Source: Conexibacter sp. DBS9H8 (GTDB taxonomy: Bacteria > Actinomycetota > Thermoleophilia > Solirubrobacterales > Solirubrobacteraceae). Taken from it: a DNA stretch of 64,000 nt. Location of the stretch: the NCBI RefSeq assembly GCF_023330685.1, contig NZ_CP097128.1:620001-684000 (forward strand), in the 5' to 3' direction. Position 1 is the stretch's first letter. Each line of letters starts with the position of its first letter. Positions 1 to 8,321 of the stretch are shown piece by piece. The notes beneath the pieces were generated by a model that worked only from the letters and a program-made list of their open reading frames with translations, did not search any database and was not told where the DNA came from. A program made the translations under genes and the position numbers.

Positions 1-1
1 C

Positions 2-166
2 GCCCTCGAGCGCAGCGTGATGCCGCTCCTCGGCGACGGGGTCCTCACGGTCCCCGTCGCCGCCACCTACCCGCTCGACCGGGTCGCAGACGCCTACGAC
101 CGTTTCAGCGCGGGCGGGAAGCTCGGCAAGGTCGTCCTGCTTCCCGCCGGCGATCAGCCCCGCTGA
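2..166 (+). CDS. Zinc-type alcohol dehydrogenase/quinone oxidoreductase, C-terminal fragment
   Basis: Only the last 54 codons are present; the gene starts before the window. The visible tail carries the motif TYPLDRVADAYDRFSAGGK followed by LGKVVL, which is typical of the end of medium-chain dehydrogenase/reductases of the NADPH:quinone reductase group. These enzymes use NAD(P)H to reduce quinones or enoyl/aldehyde substrates in the cytoplasm. The cofactor and catalytic regions lie outside the window, so the substrate cannot be judged. It ends about 40 bp before the convergent toxin gene. Confidence 0.65.
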   Translation, partial: ALERSVMPLLGDGVLTVPVAATYPLDRVADAYDRFSAGGKLGKVVLLPAGDQPR

Positions 167-207
167 CGGCGTCGGCCGACGGCCCGGGTGGCCGGCGCGG
201 GGATCGC

Positions 208-603
208 CTACGGGATCAGGTCGACCCGGTTGGGGAAGGTTCCGGCGAGGGCGCGATCGAAGGTCGCCAGTCGCGCGTCATGGGCGGCGGCCAGTGATGT
301 GAGGTAGGCGTCGGTGACCTGGCGGTGGCCCAGGACATGGCCGAGATCGGCGGAGGTGTGGGAGATCGAGTCAGGCCAGAACGCGCAGCGGGGCGAGGCG
401 TACAGCTCCCTGAGGACGGCCGTCGCGGTGGCGTGGCTCTCGCCGACGCGGATGAGGAACCGGATCAGGGCGCCCTCGACGATCGGACACAGAGCGACGC
501 GATCGACGGTCGCCATCCAGGCCCCCGCCCGCTCGTGGTGCTCGTGGTCGGCGAGCACCAGTGCGATCAGCGCGTTGGCGTCGAGCAGGTGGCTCGCGCT
601 CAC
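208..603 (-). CDS. VapC-like PIN-domain toxin
   Basis: A 131-residue PIN-domain protein, the usual length for VapC ribonuclease toxins. The first acidic residue is in LLDANALIAL (Asp8) and the C-terminal acidic patch is in QVTDAYLTSLAAAHDARLATFDR. Together these would bind the Mg/Mn ions used to cut RNA. It starts at a GTG overlapping the stop of the upstream antitoxin gene (GTGA), so the two are translationally coupled. It is one of three PIN-type toxins in this window. Its RNA target cannot be inferred from sequence. Confidence 0.85.
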   Translation of the reverse strand: MSASHLLDANALIALVLADHEHHERAGAWMATVDRVALCPIVEGALIRFLIRVGESHATATAVLRELYASPRCAFWPDSISHTSADLGHVLGHRQVTDAYLTSLAAAHDARLATFDRALAGTFPNRVDLIP

Positions 604-830
604 GGCTCATCGAGCGCGTCAGCGACGTCGGCCGCGCTCACGCGGTGGCCGAGCCGAAGGAGGGGCAAGCCGCTGTCGGGGTCCGTCGTGATCCGGGGCG
701 GCTCGCCAAGGGCGGCGAGGCCCCGCACGGTGAGATCGGCGAGGACGGTCGAGAGTGACTGGTGTCGCTGCTGTGCGAGCTCGAGTGCCCGCCGGTGAAC
801 GGCGGGCGGAAGGTCGACGGTCGTGCGCAC
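600..830 (-). CDS. VapB-like ribbon-helix-helix antitoxin
   Basis: A 76-residue protein immediately upstream of the PIN toxin with a 4-bp overlap. The N-terminus MRTTVDLPPAVHRRALELA is the beta-strand and first helix of a ribbon-helix-helix DNA-binding fold. The C-terminal part, rich in Asp and Leu, would be the toxin-neutralising segment. Antitoxins of this kind bind their own promoter; inverted CATCA/TGATG repeats lie directly before the GTG start (835-861). The family assignment rests on fold-like pattern and gene order. Confidence 0.8.
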   Translation of the reverse strand: MRTTVDLPPAVHRRALELAQQRHQSLSTVLADLTVRGLAALGEPPRITTDPDSGLPLLRLGHRVSAADVADALDEP

Positions 831-834
831 ATCC

Positions 835-861
835 GCATCATACCTACATCAGGACTGATGC
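835..861. promoter_or_regulatory. Candidate autoregulatory operator of the first VapBC pair
   Basis: GCATCA (835-840) and TGATGC (856-861) form an inverted repeat with 15 bp between arms. A third half-site, ACATCA, at 846-851 creates an inner CATCA-N4-TGATG repeat. The element sits 4 bp before the antitoxin start codon, where TA repressors normally bind. Function is inferred from position and symmetry only. Confidence 0.45.
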
Positions 862-867
862 AGAACG

Positions 868-1518
868 TCAGTACGGGGGCAGTTCCTCCCACCACTGCCC
901 GAGCACCCGGAACGCGTTCCAGAAGCGCCGCTTGGCTCCCTCCTCGTCGAGTGAGTCGTCGATGTTGGGGACATACAGCGCGTCGATCGCGGGCGTGAGC
1001 CGCTGGATCGTCCCGACGGTGTCGGTGAGGTCGTGCCGGGCAGGAAGGTCGAGGTCGTTGAGCACGGCGAGAGCCTCAGGCCCCATCACGACGACGATCC
1101 GCGGGGCGACGATCGTCAACTCCTCGACGAGCCGGTGCACGCAGGCGGGGTCGGCCATCACCGGGTCGAGCACGGGGCACTTGACGCACACGGTCCCGTA
1201 CACGGCGAGCGGGTCGATGTCGAGCCGCTTGAGCGATTTCATCAACGCGGTGCCGCTGCGACCGTAGAAGGCGACGCCCTCCTCGATCTCACTCGGCCGC
1301 GGGGCATGCTTGACCATGAGGATGTCCGCCTGGGGGTGACCGGAGCCGAGCACCGGAAGGAGCTGGCCGCGGGGGCACTCCCGGCACTCCTGTAACTCCT
1401 GAGTGAGGCGGTTGAGCTCACGGATCGCCCGCTCCAGGTACTTCTCACGGATCTCATCGTCGGTCGCCGGCACTGGGGCGGGATTAGACGCCGGCGGGGT
1501 GACTCCCTTGCCCTGCAT
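868..1518 (-). CDS. Uracil-DNA glycosylase-superfamily Fe-S protein with altered active-site motifs
   Basis: A 216-residue protein resembling family 4/5 uracil-DNA glycosylases, which hold a [4Fe-4S] cluster and remove uracil from DNA. Candidate cluster ligands are visible: Cys45 and Cys48 in CRECPRG, then Cys111 or Cys114 (VCVKCP) and Cys126 (ACVHRL). The motif normally read GEAPG is KHAPR here, and the usual HPS loop near the C-terminus appears as PNIDD, so ordinary uracil excision is doubtful. The ATG overlaps the TGA of the upstream GT4-PHP gene by one base, implying coupled expression. It could be a specialised glycosylase or a non-catalytic Fe-S protein. Confidence 0.7.
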   Translation of the reverse strand: MQGKGVTPPASNPAPVPATDDEIREKYLERAIRELNRLTQELQECRECPRGQLLPVLGSGHPQADILMVKHAPRPSEIEEGVAFYGRSGTALMKSLKRLDIDPLAVYGTVCVKCPVLDPVMADPACVHRLVEELTIVAPRIVVVMGPEALAVLNDLDLPARHDLTDTVGTIQRLTPAIDALYVPNIDDSLDEEGAKRRFWNAFRVLGQWWEELPPY

Positions 1519-3476
1519 CAGGACTTGCGGGCCACCCGGCGCAGCTGGCGCTCGCGGGAGACACGCCGGGCGGGCTCGGGCAATGCCTTCGTTTGCAGGA
1601 ACTTCAACGTCTGAACGTAGATCAGGGAGGCGGGTGTCCGGATCACCTCCGCCCCGCGGAGCGACTCGAGAAATTCCTCCGGCCCGTTGAAGTCGTGCAT
1701 CCGGATCCGCACCGAACCGAGGCCCTGGGGCACGTGCGCGTCCGATCCGGCCCCGGCCGGGATCCGGTACTTGGCGGCAAACCGGACCGCTTCGGCGTTG
1801 AACTCGGGGATCGCCACCCGCGGGTTGAACACCTCGATCAGGTCGACGTCGTCGAGCACCTCGAGCAGGTGGCGGTAGTCGGGAACGGCGTGCATGCGGT
1901 CGAACGGGTGGGGGACGTAAACGAGTCCGCCCTGGCGCTTGATCTCCGCCACCGTCTCCGCGAGGGTCATCCCACGCTCGATCTTCTCGGAGATGAACAG
2001 ACCGATCACCTCGCCCTCGGTGGCGGTCTTGACCTCCTCACCGACGATCACCTTGATTCCGTCCGCCGCCGCGGCGGCCGCCAGCGCGCCCGAGATCTCG
2101 TTGTGCTCGGTGACCGCGATCGCACCGAGCCCCCGCTCGCGGGCGGTGGCCAGCAGCACCTCCACCGGGGTCGCGCAGTCGTAGGAGTGGTCGGTGTGCA
2201 TGTGCAGGTCGACGTCGATCAGTTCGCGCGCGGCGATCGCGGCACGGACGCCGGCCGAAGGGCGCGGGCGCCGGTCAAAGCGCCGCGCGACGAGGCCGGC
2301 GTAGACATCCTCCACCTCTGTGGCGAGGCGGTCGAAGGTGAGGGTGGCCCCGGCGCTCGCGGCCGCCTCCGCGAGCCCCCGGCGCCGGTCGGCATCGGTG
2401 ATGAGCCCGGCGAGGCGCAGCGTGAGGGTTTCGACGTCCCCCGGCTCATACGGGATCCCGCAGCGGCTCTCTCCGATCAGCTCCTCATAGACAGCCAGGC
2501 GCGGAACGATCGCCGGCACGCCGGCGGCGAGCGCGTGGACGAGGACGAACGGCGCGCTGCGGTGCCCGACGGAGCCGAGCACGACGAGGTCGGCGTCAGC
2601 GACCGTCTCGGTCCAGCTCGCCTCCCGGGGGCCGATGAAGGCGATCCTCTCCCGGAGCGCGCGGCTCAGTGTCGCCGGTGCGCCGACCGCGCGCGCGGAC
2701 CACACCGTCGCCTCCCAGCCCTGCTCGGGCAGGCCCCGCAGTGCGCGCAGGATCAGCCGCAGCGCCGCTCGCTCCTCCTCCGCGACGACGACAATCTGCA
2801 GCGGACGGCCGGGGCCGCGGGTCGGCGTCCGCGGACCGGCCAGATCCGGGCGCGGCGGGGCAGCCACCCCCGGAGCGAGGATCCGGTACTCCCCCGGGAA
2901 CGTGCGGGCGAGCAGGTCGCGAGTGGCGACGAAGCTCGCCAGGCGGGCGTCGAGCCGGCTCAGCAGGAGCTCTGACAGCGGCCGGGCGAGCTGGGTGGAG
3001 AGCACGCGCTCTGTCGGTTCATGGAAGGTGGCGACGTTGAGGGCGTGGGAGTGGCGCAGCGCGGTCGAGGCGGTACTCGGGGCGAACGGCTCGTGGACGT
3101 GGACGACATCGAGCGCGATCGTCGTCATCACCTCCTCGACTGTGCGGGAGACGTCGAGGGGCAGCGAGTCGGCCCGTCGCCGGGTCGGGGAGAAGGCGAG
3201 CACCTCACCGACCGCGAGCGTGACGACTGCGCCGTCCGCCTCGGCGAGCAGGCCCTCGGGGTCGCTGCTGAGCCGCCGGCGCGTCTCCCGGACGAGTGCC
3301 GCGTTCGTCGACGGGGCGACGAGCAGGCTGCGGTGGCCGCGCGCGGACAGGGCGCGGGCGAGACCGGCGGCCTGATCCCCGACGTCACTCCCGGCCTCGA
3401 GGGTGAAGGGGCTGACCTGGGCGATCGTCAGTGGCCGCGCGTCCGGCACACCGCCGAGTGTAGGGTCGCCCCGCAT
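1518..3476 (-). CDS. Fusion of GT4-type glycosyltransferase and PHP phosphoesterase domain
   Basis: A 652-residue two-domain protein. Residues about 15-400 look like a GT-B glycosyltransferase of family 4: IAQVSPFTLEAGSDVGDQ at the start, VVHVHEPF near 125, and a Rossmann-like second half with a VLVHALAAGVPAIVP acceptor loop near 312. Residues about 418-610 form a PHP metallo-phosphoesterase domain with DLHMHTDHSYDC (423-434), TEHNE (456-460), GEE (479-481), VPHPFDRMH (521-529) and GSDAH (577-581), so the metal ligands appear intact. GT4 enzymes move sugars from nucleotide donors and PHP domains hydrolyse phosphate esters. The joint substrate is unknown. A later start at GTG (VPDARPL, residue 10) is possible. 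Confidence 0.8.
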   Translation of the reverse strand: MRGDPTLGGVPDARPLTIAQVSPFTLEAGSDVGDQAAGLARALSARGHRSLLVAPSTNAALVRETRRRLSSDPEGLLAEADGAVVTLAVGEVLAFSPTRRRADSLPLDVSRTVEEVMTTIALDVVHVHEPFAPSTASTALRHSHALNVATFHEPTERVLSTQLARPLSELLLSRLDARLASFVATRDLLARTFPGEYRILAPGVAAPPRPDLAGPRTPTRGPGRPLQIVVVAEEERAALRLILRALRGLPEQGWEATVWSARAVGAPATLSRALRERIAFIGPREASWTETVADADLVVLGSVGHRSAPFVLVHALAAGVPAIVPRLAVYEELIGESRCGIPYEPGDVETLTLRLAGLITDADRRRGLAEAAASAGATLTFDRLATEVEDVYAGLVARRFDRRPRPSAGVRAAIAARELIDVDLHMHTDHSYDCATPVEVLLATARERGLGAIAVTEHNEISGALAAAAAADGIKVIVGEEVKTATEGEVIGLFISEKIERGMTLAETVAEIKRQGGLVYVPHPFDRMHAVPDYRHLLEVLDDVDLIEVFNPRVAIPEFNAEAVRFAAKYRIPAGAGSDAHVPQGLGSVRIRMHDFNGPEEFLESLRGAEVIRTPASLIYVQTLKFLQTKALPEPARRVSRERQLRRVARKS

Positions 3477-3505
3477 CCGCCGGGGCGACCCGGCCTGAGA
3501 TCGGC

Positions 3506-4909
3506 TCAGCGGCTGGGGGTGTTCGGCACGCCCGCGGGCGTGCCCGCCGGGGCGGCGGTCGCCTTCGTCTTGGCGGCGGCGGCCTTCGTCTTGGCGGCGG
3601 TCGCCTTTGCCTTGGCGGGGGTCGCCTTCGCCTTCGTGGCGGCGGCCTTCGCCTGCGTGGCACCTGTCGCGGTGACCGTCTTGGCGGCGGTCGTCTTGGC
3701 GGCGGTCGCCTTGGCGGCGGTCGTCTTGGCGGCGGCGCCCCGGGTGGCCGCGACGACCGTGGTGCGGGCGTGCCTGGCGATGAACGTCTCGGTGAGCTTG
3801 CGCGCCTCATCATCGGGCCGCTGGTTGTGCGGCGACTTCATGAAGTACGAGCTCGGGCCATCGAGCTGCCCGGCGATCCCGTGGTTGAGGGCGAGCTTGC
3901 AGCAACGGACCGCGTCAATGACGATTCCCGCGCTGTTGGGGGAGTCCCAGACCTCGAGCTTGGCCTCGATCGTCAGCGGAACGTCACCGAAGGACTGGCC
4001 CTCGAGACGGATGTGGGCCCACTTGCGGTCCGTCAACCACGGCACGTAGTCGGACGGGCCGATGTAGACATCGTCCTTGGGCAGGGTGTGGCCCATGATT
4101 GACGTCACTGCGTTCGTCTTCGAGATCTTCTTGGACTCGAGGCGCTCGCGCTCGAGCATGTTGTAGAAGTCCATGTTGCCCCCGACGTTGAGCTGGCTGG
4201 TGCGCAGCAGCTTGACGCCGCGGTCGTGAAAGAGCCGGGCGAGGGAGCGGTGAACGATCGTCGCCCCGACCTGGGACTTGATGTCATCTCCGATGATCGG
4301 CAGCCCGGCCTTCTTGAACCGCTTGTTCCAGTAGTCCTCGCTGGCGATGAACACGGGGATGCAGTTGACAAAGCCACAGCCCGCCTCGAGCACCTGCTCG
4401 ACGTACCACTTGGTCGCCTGCTCGGAACCGACCGGGAGGTAGGAGACGACGACGTCGGTGCGCGTCTCCTTGAGGATCGAGACGATGTCTGCGGTCTCCC
4501 CGGGGGCCTTGGTGATCTTCTCCTTCAGATACTTGCCGAGACCGTCATGGGTCATCCCGCGGTGAACGGGCACGTTGAGAGCGGGAACCTCGTCCATGAA
4601 CCGGATCGTGTTGTTCTGGCCGGAGAAGATCGCCTCAGACAGGTCCTTGCCGACCTTGTCCGCGTCGATGTCGAAGGCGGCCGAGAACTCGATGTCGCGC
4701 ACGTGGTAGCCGCCGAGGTCGACGTGCATCAGGCCGGGAACCGCCTGGTTGGCCCGCGCGCCGCGGTAGTACTGCACCCCCTGGACGAACGAACTCGCGC
4801 AGTTCCCCACCCCGATGATGGCGACCCGCACCTTGCCCTGCTGGTAACGGGCGCCGCCGTTGGTGGCGGCCTTGTCGGTGGCGGCGAGACGGCCGTTGCT
4901 CGGTGTCAC
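3506..4909 (-). CDS. ino1: Inositol-3-phosphate synthase with Lys/Ala-rich C-terminal tail
   Basis: Converts glucose-6-phosphate to 1L-myo-inositol-1-phosphate with NAD. The NAD-binding motif [15 protein letters not shown] is near residue 30, and [28 protein letters not shown] and [10 protein letters not shown] are characteristic of the actinobacterial short form. Those enzymes are about 360-370 residues, but this one has 467. From about residue 380 there is a low-complexity tail of AAKTTAAK and AKATPAKAK units, like a histone H1 tail. Translation starts at GTG 4909 with AAGGAG ten bases upstream. The next gene upstream on the same strand is a CDP-alcohol phosphatidyltransferase, so the pair probably makes phosphatidylinositol-type lipids. 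Confidence 0.95.
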   Translation of the reverse strand: MTPSNGRLAATDKAATNGGARYQQGKVRVAIIGVGNCASSFVQGVQYYRGARANQAVPGLMHVDLGGYHVRDIEFSAAFDIDADKVGKDLSEAIFSGQNNTIRFMDEVPALNVPVHRGMTHDGLGKYLKEKITKAPGETADIVSILKETRTDVVVSYLPVGSEQATKWYVEQVLEAGCGFVNCIPVFIASEDYWNKRFKKAGLPIIGDDIKSQVGATIVHRSLARLFHDRGVKLLRTSQLNVGGNMDFYNMLERERLESKKISKTNAVTSIMGHTLPKDDVYIGPSDYVPWLTDRKWAHIRLEGQSFGDVPLTIEAKLEVWDSPNSAGIVIDAVRCCKLALNHGIAGQLDGPSSYFMKSPHNQRPDDEARKLTETFIARHARTTVVAATRGAAAKTTAAKATAAKTTAAKTVTATGATQAKAAATKAKATPAKAKATAAKTKAAAAKTKATAAPAGTPAGVPNTPSR

Positions 4910-5030
4910 TGTCGAGTTGCTCCTTGGAAGAGGGGGTGCCCACGGGGGATGGGGCCGCGGCTCTCACAGGCAGGGGTGCGCGGCCGACCCCGAGGGAGAT
5001 CAGTGTAGGTAGGCCACGCGGGCGGGTTCG

Positions 5031-5606
5031 TTACAGCGCGCGCAGCTGACGGCGGACGTGGAGCACCCGTTGCAGGGTGGTGATGATCGTCAAGCCCGCG
5101 AGCGTGTAGATCGCCGCCGCCAGCAGGCTGAAGTTCCCGAGGGAGGCGCCGCGGGCGAAGACGAGCCCGATCGAGATGATCACCACCCGGACCGGCCGGT
5201 CGGCGATGCCGACCTTGCACTGCACGCCGAGGGCCTCGGCGCGGGCGCGGGTGTAGGAGACCATCAGGCTGAAGAGGACGGCGGCGACGACCGCCGCGAC
5301 GGCGGTCGGGTCGTGCCGGCTGGCGAATGAGGCGGCGATCGTTGCGAGGACGATCCCCTCCTCGACACGATCGAGCGTCGAATCGAGGAACGCGCCGAAG
5401 GGCGTCCCCTTTCCGGACATCCGGCTGTAGCTGCCGTCGAGCGTGTCGCAGATCGAGCCGATGATGAACGCGAGCCCGGCGAGGAACCAGAGGCGATCGA
5501 CCACGAGCCCGGCCGCCAACAGGTTGAGCGCCAGGCCGGTGAGGCTGATCGCGTTCGGCGTGATCGGCGCCGCGATCAGGCGCTCCTTGAGGGTGGGGGA
5601 AGACAT
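5031..5606 (-). CDS. CDP-alcohol phosphatidyltransferase, probable phosphatidylinositol-phosphate synthase
   Basis: A 191-residue polytopic membrane enzyme that swaps CMP of CDP-diacylglycerol for an alcohol. The family signature is present as CDTLDGSYSRMSGKG followed by FGAFLDSTLDR, with all the key Asp residues; DGxxSR replaces the common DGxxAR. I chose the ATG at 5606 (MSSPTLKERL) because the longer reading frame would run into the divergent kinase gene. Placement next to ino1 suggests inositol-1-phosphate as acceptor, as in actinobacterial PI synthesis. Phosphatidylglycerophosphate synthase is the alternative. About 31 bp separate it from the divergent kinase start, so the two may share a control region. 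Confidence 0.82.
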   Translation of the reverse strand: MSSPTLKERLIAAPITPNAISLTGLALNLLAAGLVVDRLWFLAGLAFIIGSICDTLDGSYSRMSGKGTPFGAFLDSTLDRVEEGIVLATIAASFASRHDPTAVAAVVAAVLFSLMVSYTRARAEALGVQCKVGIADRPVRVVIISIGLVFARGASLGNFSLLAAAIYTLAGLTIITTLQRVLHVRRQLRAL

Positions 5607-5637
5607 GGCGTCGCGGGCGAGGATAACTTCCACGCCA

Positions 5638-6567
5638 ATGAGCACCGAGACTCCCACCCCGGCACCACGCAGCGTGCTGTGCCTCGGGGAGGCGCTCGTC
5701 GACCTCATCTGCGAGCGGCCGGTGAACGCGCTCACAGACGCTGACAGCTTCGTCCCCCACTTCGGCGGGGCCGTCGCGAACGTCGCCCGCCTCGCCGCCC
5801 GTGAGGGCGCCCAGACGGCGCTGGCGGGCGGGGCGGGCGCCGATGACTGGGGGCGCTGGCTGGCGGAGACCCTCCACCGCGACGGCGTCGACACGTTCCG
5901 CTTCCGGCTCATCCATGGTCTACAGACCCCGATGGCCCTCGTCAGCGTCGGGCCCGACGGCGAGGCCGCCTACAGCATCTACGCAGAGTCGGTCGGGACG
6001 GTGGTGGAAGCCCTCGGCGCGGATGTCGAGGCAGCCGTCAGCGAGCACGGCGCGCTGTTCATCTCCTCCAACACCCTCGTCAGTGCCGCCGAGCGGGAGG
6101 TGACGATGCGCGCGCGGGCTGCGGCGCTCGCGCACGAGCGTCCGGTCATCTTCGATCCCAACCTGCGCCTGCACCGTTGGTCGAGCCGGGCCGACGCGGC
6201 CGCGAGCGCGAACGCCTGCGTGCCCGGCGCGCTGCTCGTCCGCGCCAACGCGCAGGAGGCGGAACTGATGACCGGCGAGCGGGATGTGGAACGAGCGGCG
6301 CTTGCCCTCCGCAAGGCAGGCGCGGCGAACGTCGTCGTCTCCCTCGGGGCGGCCGGAGCGATCCTGCGCGGCCGGATCCGCGCCGATGTGCCCGGGATGC
6401 CGGTGGCGGAGATGCGCTCGAGCATCGGGGCCGGGGACGCGATGACCGCCGTCCTGATCGCTCGCCTTGCCGCGAGCGGGTTCTATGAGCCGGTGATCGC
6501 CGCCGGGCTGCGGGACGCCGTTCGCGCCGGCACGGAGGCGTGCGAACGCTGGGGCGCGGTTGACTGA
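5638..6567 (+). CDS. PfkB-family carbohydrate kinase
   Basis: A 309-residue ribokinase-fold sugar kinase, probably a fructokinase or a kinase for a related sugar. The N-terminus LCLGEALVDLICERP and FVPHFGGAVANVARLAAREG form the substrate side. SIGAGDAMTAVLIARL near the C-terminus is the PfkB signature with the catalytic Asp and anion hole, and FDPNLRLHRW is typical of fructokinase-like members. It begins at ATG 5638, is divergent from the CDP-alcohol phosphatidyltransferase, and overlaps the following DNA-repair gene by eight bases. Substrate specificity cannot be fixed from sequence. Confidence 0.87.
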   Translation: MSTETPTPAPRSVLCLGEALVDLICERPVNALTDADSFVPHFGGAVANVARLAAREGAQTALAGGAGADDWGRWLAETLHRDGVDTFRFRLIHGLQTPMALVSVGPDGEAAYSIYAESVGTVVEALGADVEAAVSEHGALFISSNTLVSAAEREVTMRARAAALAHERPVIFDPNLRLHRWSSRADAAASANACVPGALLVRANAQEAELMTGERDVERAALALRKAGAANVVVSLGAAGAILRGRIRADVPGMPVAEMRSSIGAGDAMTAVLIARLAASGFYEPVIAAGLRDAVRAGTEACERWGAVD

Positions 6568-7228
6568 GCGCCGCCGGGTAGCCGCCGTCCGCGACCGCCT
6601 GCGCGAGGTCTACGGCATCCCGTGCGCTCCGGCGCACGGGGACGGACTCGCCGAGCTGATCCTCACCGTCCTCTCCCAGTCGACCAACGACCGCAACCGG
6701 GACGTCGCCTACCTCGGCCTGCGCGACCGCTTCGGGACCTGGGAGGCGGTCCGGGATGCGCCGGTCGAGGAGGTCGAGCGGGCGATCCGCCGCGGGGGGA
6801 TCTCGCGGGTCAAGTCTGTCCGTATCCAGGCGATCCTCGCCGCCGTCGGCGCGAGCGGTCCGGAGCCGGGGCGACTCGAGCTCGGCTGGCTCGCCCGGGA
6901 GCCGCTCGCCGACGCTCAGGCCTACCTGTGCGGCCTGCCCGGGGTCGGGCCCAAGACCGCCGCCTGTGTCCTGCTGTTCGCCTACGGGATGGCCGACATT
7001 CCCGTCGACACCCACGTCTCCCGGGTCGGGACCCGCCTCGGCCTGCTCCGGCCCCGCTCGTCCTTCAGTGAGCAGCACGATCGCATGCGCGCGCTGACCC
7101 CGGCCGGGCAGGAGCTCGAGTTGCACCTCAACCTGCTCCGCCACGGCCGCCGGACCTGTGCCGCGCGCGCCCCGCGCTGTCGGGAGTGCGCTCTCGCGCG
7201 GATGTGTCCGCGGGTTGGGGTTGGCTGA
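6560..7228 (+). CDS. Endonuclease III-like HhH-GPD DNA glycosylase/AP lyase
   Basis: A 222-residue base-excision repair enzyme. The helix-hairpin-helix LCGLPGVGPKTAACVLL contains the lyase Lys132, and IPVDTHVSRVGTRLGL has the catalytic Asp150. A [4Fe-4S] loop closes the protein: Cys200-x6-Cys207-x2-Cys210-x5-Cys216. Both catalytic residues and all four cluster ligands are intact, so it should cut oxidised pyrimidines and AP sites. Translation starts at TTG 6560 inside the end of the kinase gene. It is shorter at the C-terminus than some Nth homologues and may be a paralogue rather than the main Nth. Confidence 0.87.
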   Translation: MTERRRVAAVRDRLREVYGIPCAPAHGDGLAELILTVLSQSTNDRNRDVAYLGLRDRFGTWEAVRDAPVEEVERAIRRGGISRVKSVRIQAILAAVGASGPEPGRLELGWLAREPLADAQAYLCGLPGVGPKTAACVLLFAYGMADIPVDTHVSRVGTRLGLLRPRSSFSEQHDRMRALTPAGQELELHLNLLRHGRRTCAARAPRCRECALARMCPRVGVG

Positions 7229-8321
7229 GCGGACCGATCCGCTGGGGAGCGCGCGGCCGGTGTTGGTCGTGGTCGCTGCCTGAGCCGCCGGCCTGATCGG
7301 GGGACGACCCGCTCGTCATCCGGTACCGATCGTCCCACAACAATGGGTGATGAGCGGTGCCCGCAGTGCTGTGGAATCGACGGAGGGCAGTGGCGAGAGG
7401 GGGGCGTCGGCGTCGCAGGCCGCGCAGGCGTGCGGAATCGACGAGTGCCCTGGTGGGCGGTGCCCTGAAGACGTCGGGCGGCGCGCGTACGCGCTGGAGG
7501 GGGTGGCTGTCGCCGGCTCGGGGTGCCGCAGCCCGAGGGCTCCAGGGACGATCCGGAGACCGGTGTCGTCGAAGACGAGCCGGAGCCCACAGCCCGACTG
7601 TGACGTGGACATGTCAGCTGGGCCGGGATCTGGCAGGCGGGTTTTGCCGCAGTGAACCAACGGCCAGCGATCGTCCTCGGCACGGTAGGCAATGAGGTCG
7701 CCGTGGCTGAGCCCGCCGGTGAGGTCGATGCGTGCGGTCGGGCGGTCGCGACGGTCCGGGCCGCGCTTGAGGCGGCTCCCCGGCCAGCGTGCCAGGCGGG
7801 CTCGTCAAGACAGACGTGCCGATCGCAGTCGCCATCAGGCCGCGAGGGTGGTCGATCGCGACCGTCGGCGTCCTGCTGTCGCGCTGCTCACAGACCAGGT
7901 ACACCGGCCGTCCGTCCCCACCGAGCCGTCCGTCCCCACCGGGCCGTCCGTCCCCACCGGGCCGTCCGTCCCCACCGAGGTCGATTTTTCGTCATATCGA
8001 CGAATCTGCGCCCTCGCTGGCCCGATCCCGTGACGGCCGGGGCGTCACAGGTCGTACCGGCGGGCCGAATGGCCATCCTGAATCGGTGTTCAGGGAAGCT
8101 CGATGATGGCCAGGCACACACCGCCCCACCGTTGGCGGCGGGTTTCTGTTCACCGGGAGCTCGAGGAGTCCGCGGGAACGAGCTCGGGTCCACGACGGCG
8201 GTCGACGGCGACCGCGATCGCTGCGAGCCCGAGGAACAGCCGCCACGGGCGGACGTGCGCCCCCGCGCCCCCGCGCCGCCGGCGCAGCCCAGCGGCCAGC
8301 CCCGGGGACGACCCCGCCGAT
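7229..8321. other. Gene-poor region with no convincing coding sequence
   Basis: About 1.1 kb between the glycosylase gene and the heat-shock operator. The open frames here have biased, arginine- or proline-rich translations and no recognised domain. The most protein-like stretch is on the minus strand around 7316-7800: a frame reading RIDLTGGLSHGDLIAYRAED (near 7720-7665) continues to LVFDDTGLRIVPGALGL but is closed by a TGA near 7800, with unrelated frames upstream. This may be a decayed gene of unknown family. The region also holds a tandem repeat at 7908-7979. I see no tRNA and no clear insertion-sequence ends. Confidence 0.5.
7908..7979. repeat. Tandem repeat, four copies of an 18-bp unit
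   Basis: Four head-to-tail copies of CCGTCCGTCCCCACCGRG, differing only at the penultimate base. The unit length is a multiple of three, but no convincing gene covers it. It looks like a minisatellite formed by slippage in a decaying region, not a CRISPR array, because there are no spacers. Confidence 0.9.

Noticed and set aside
7908-7979. Possible CRISPR-like repeat array
   Set aside because: The four units are directly adjacent with no spacers, and no cas genes are nearby.
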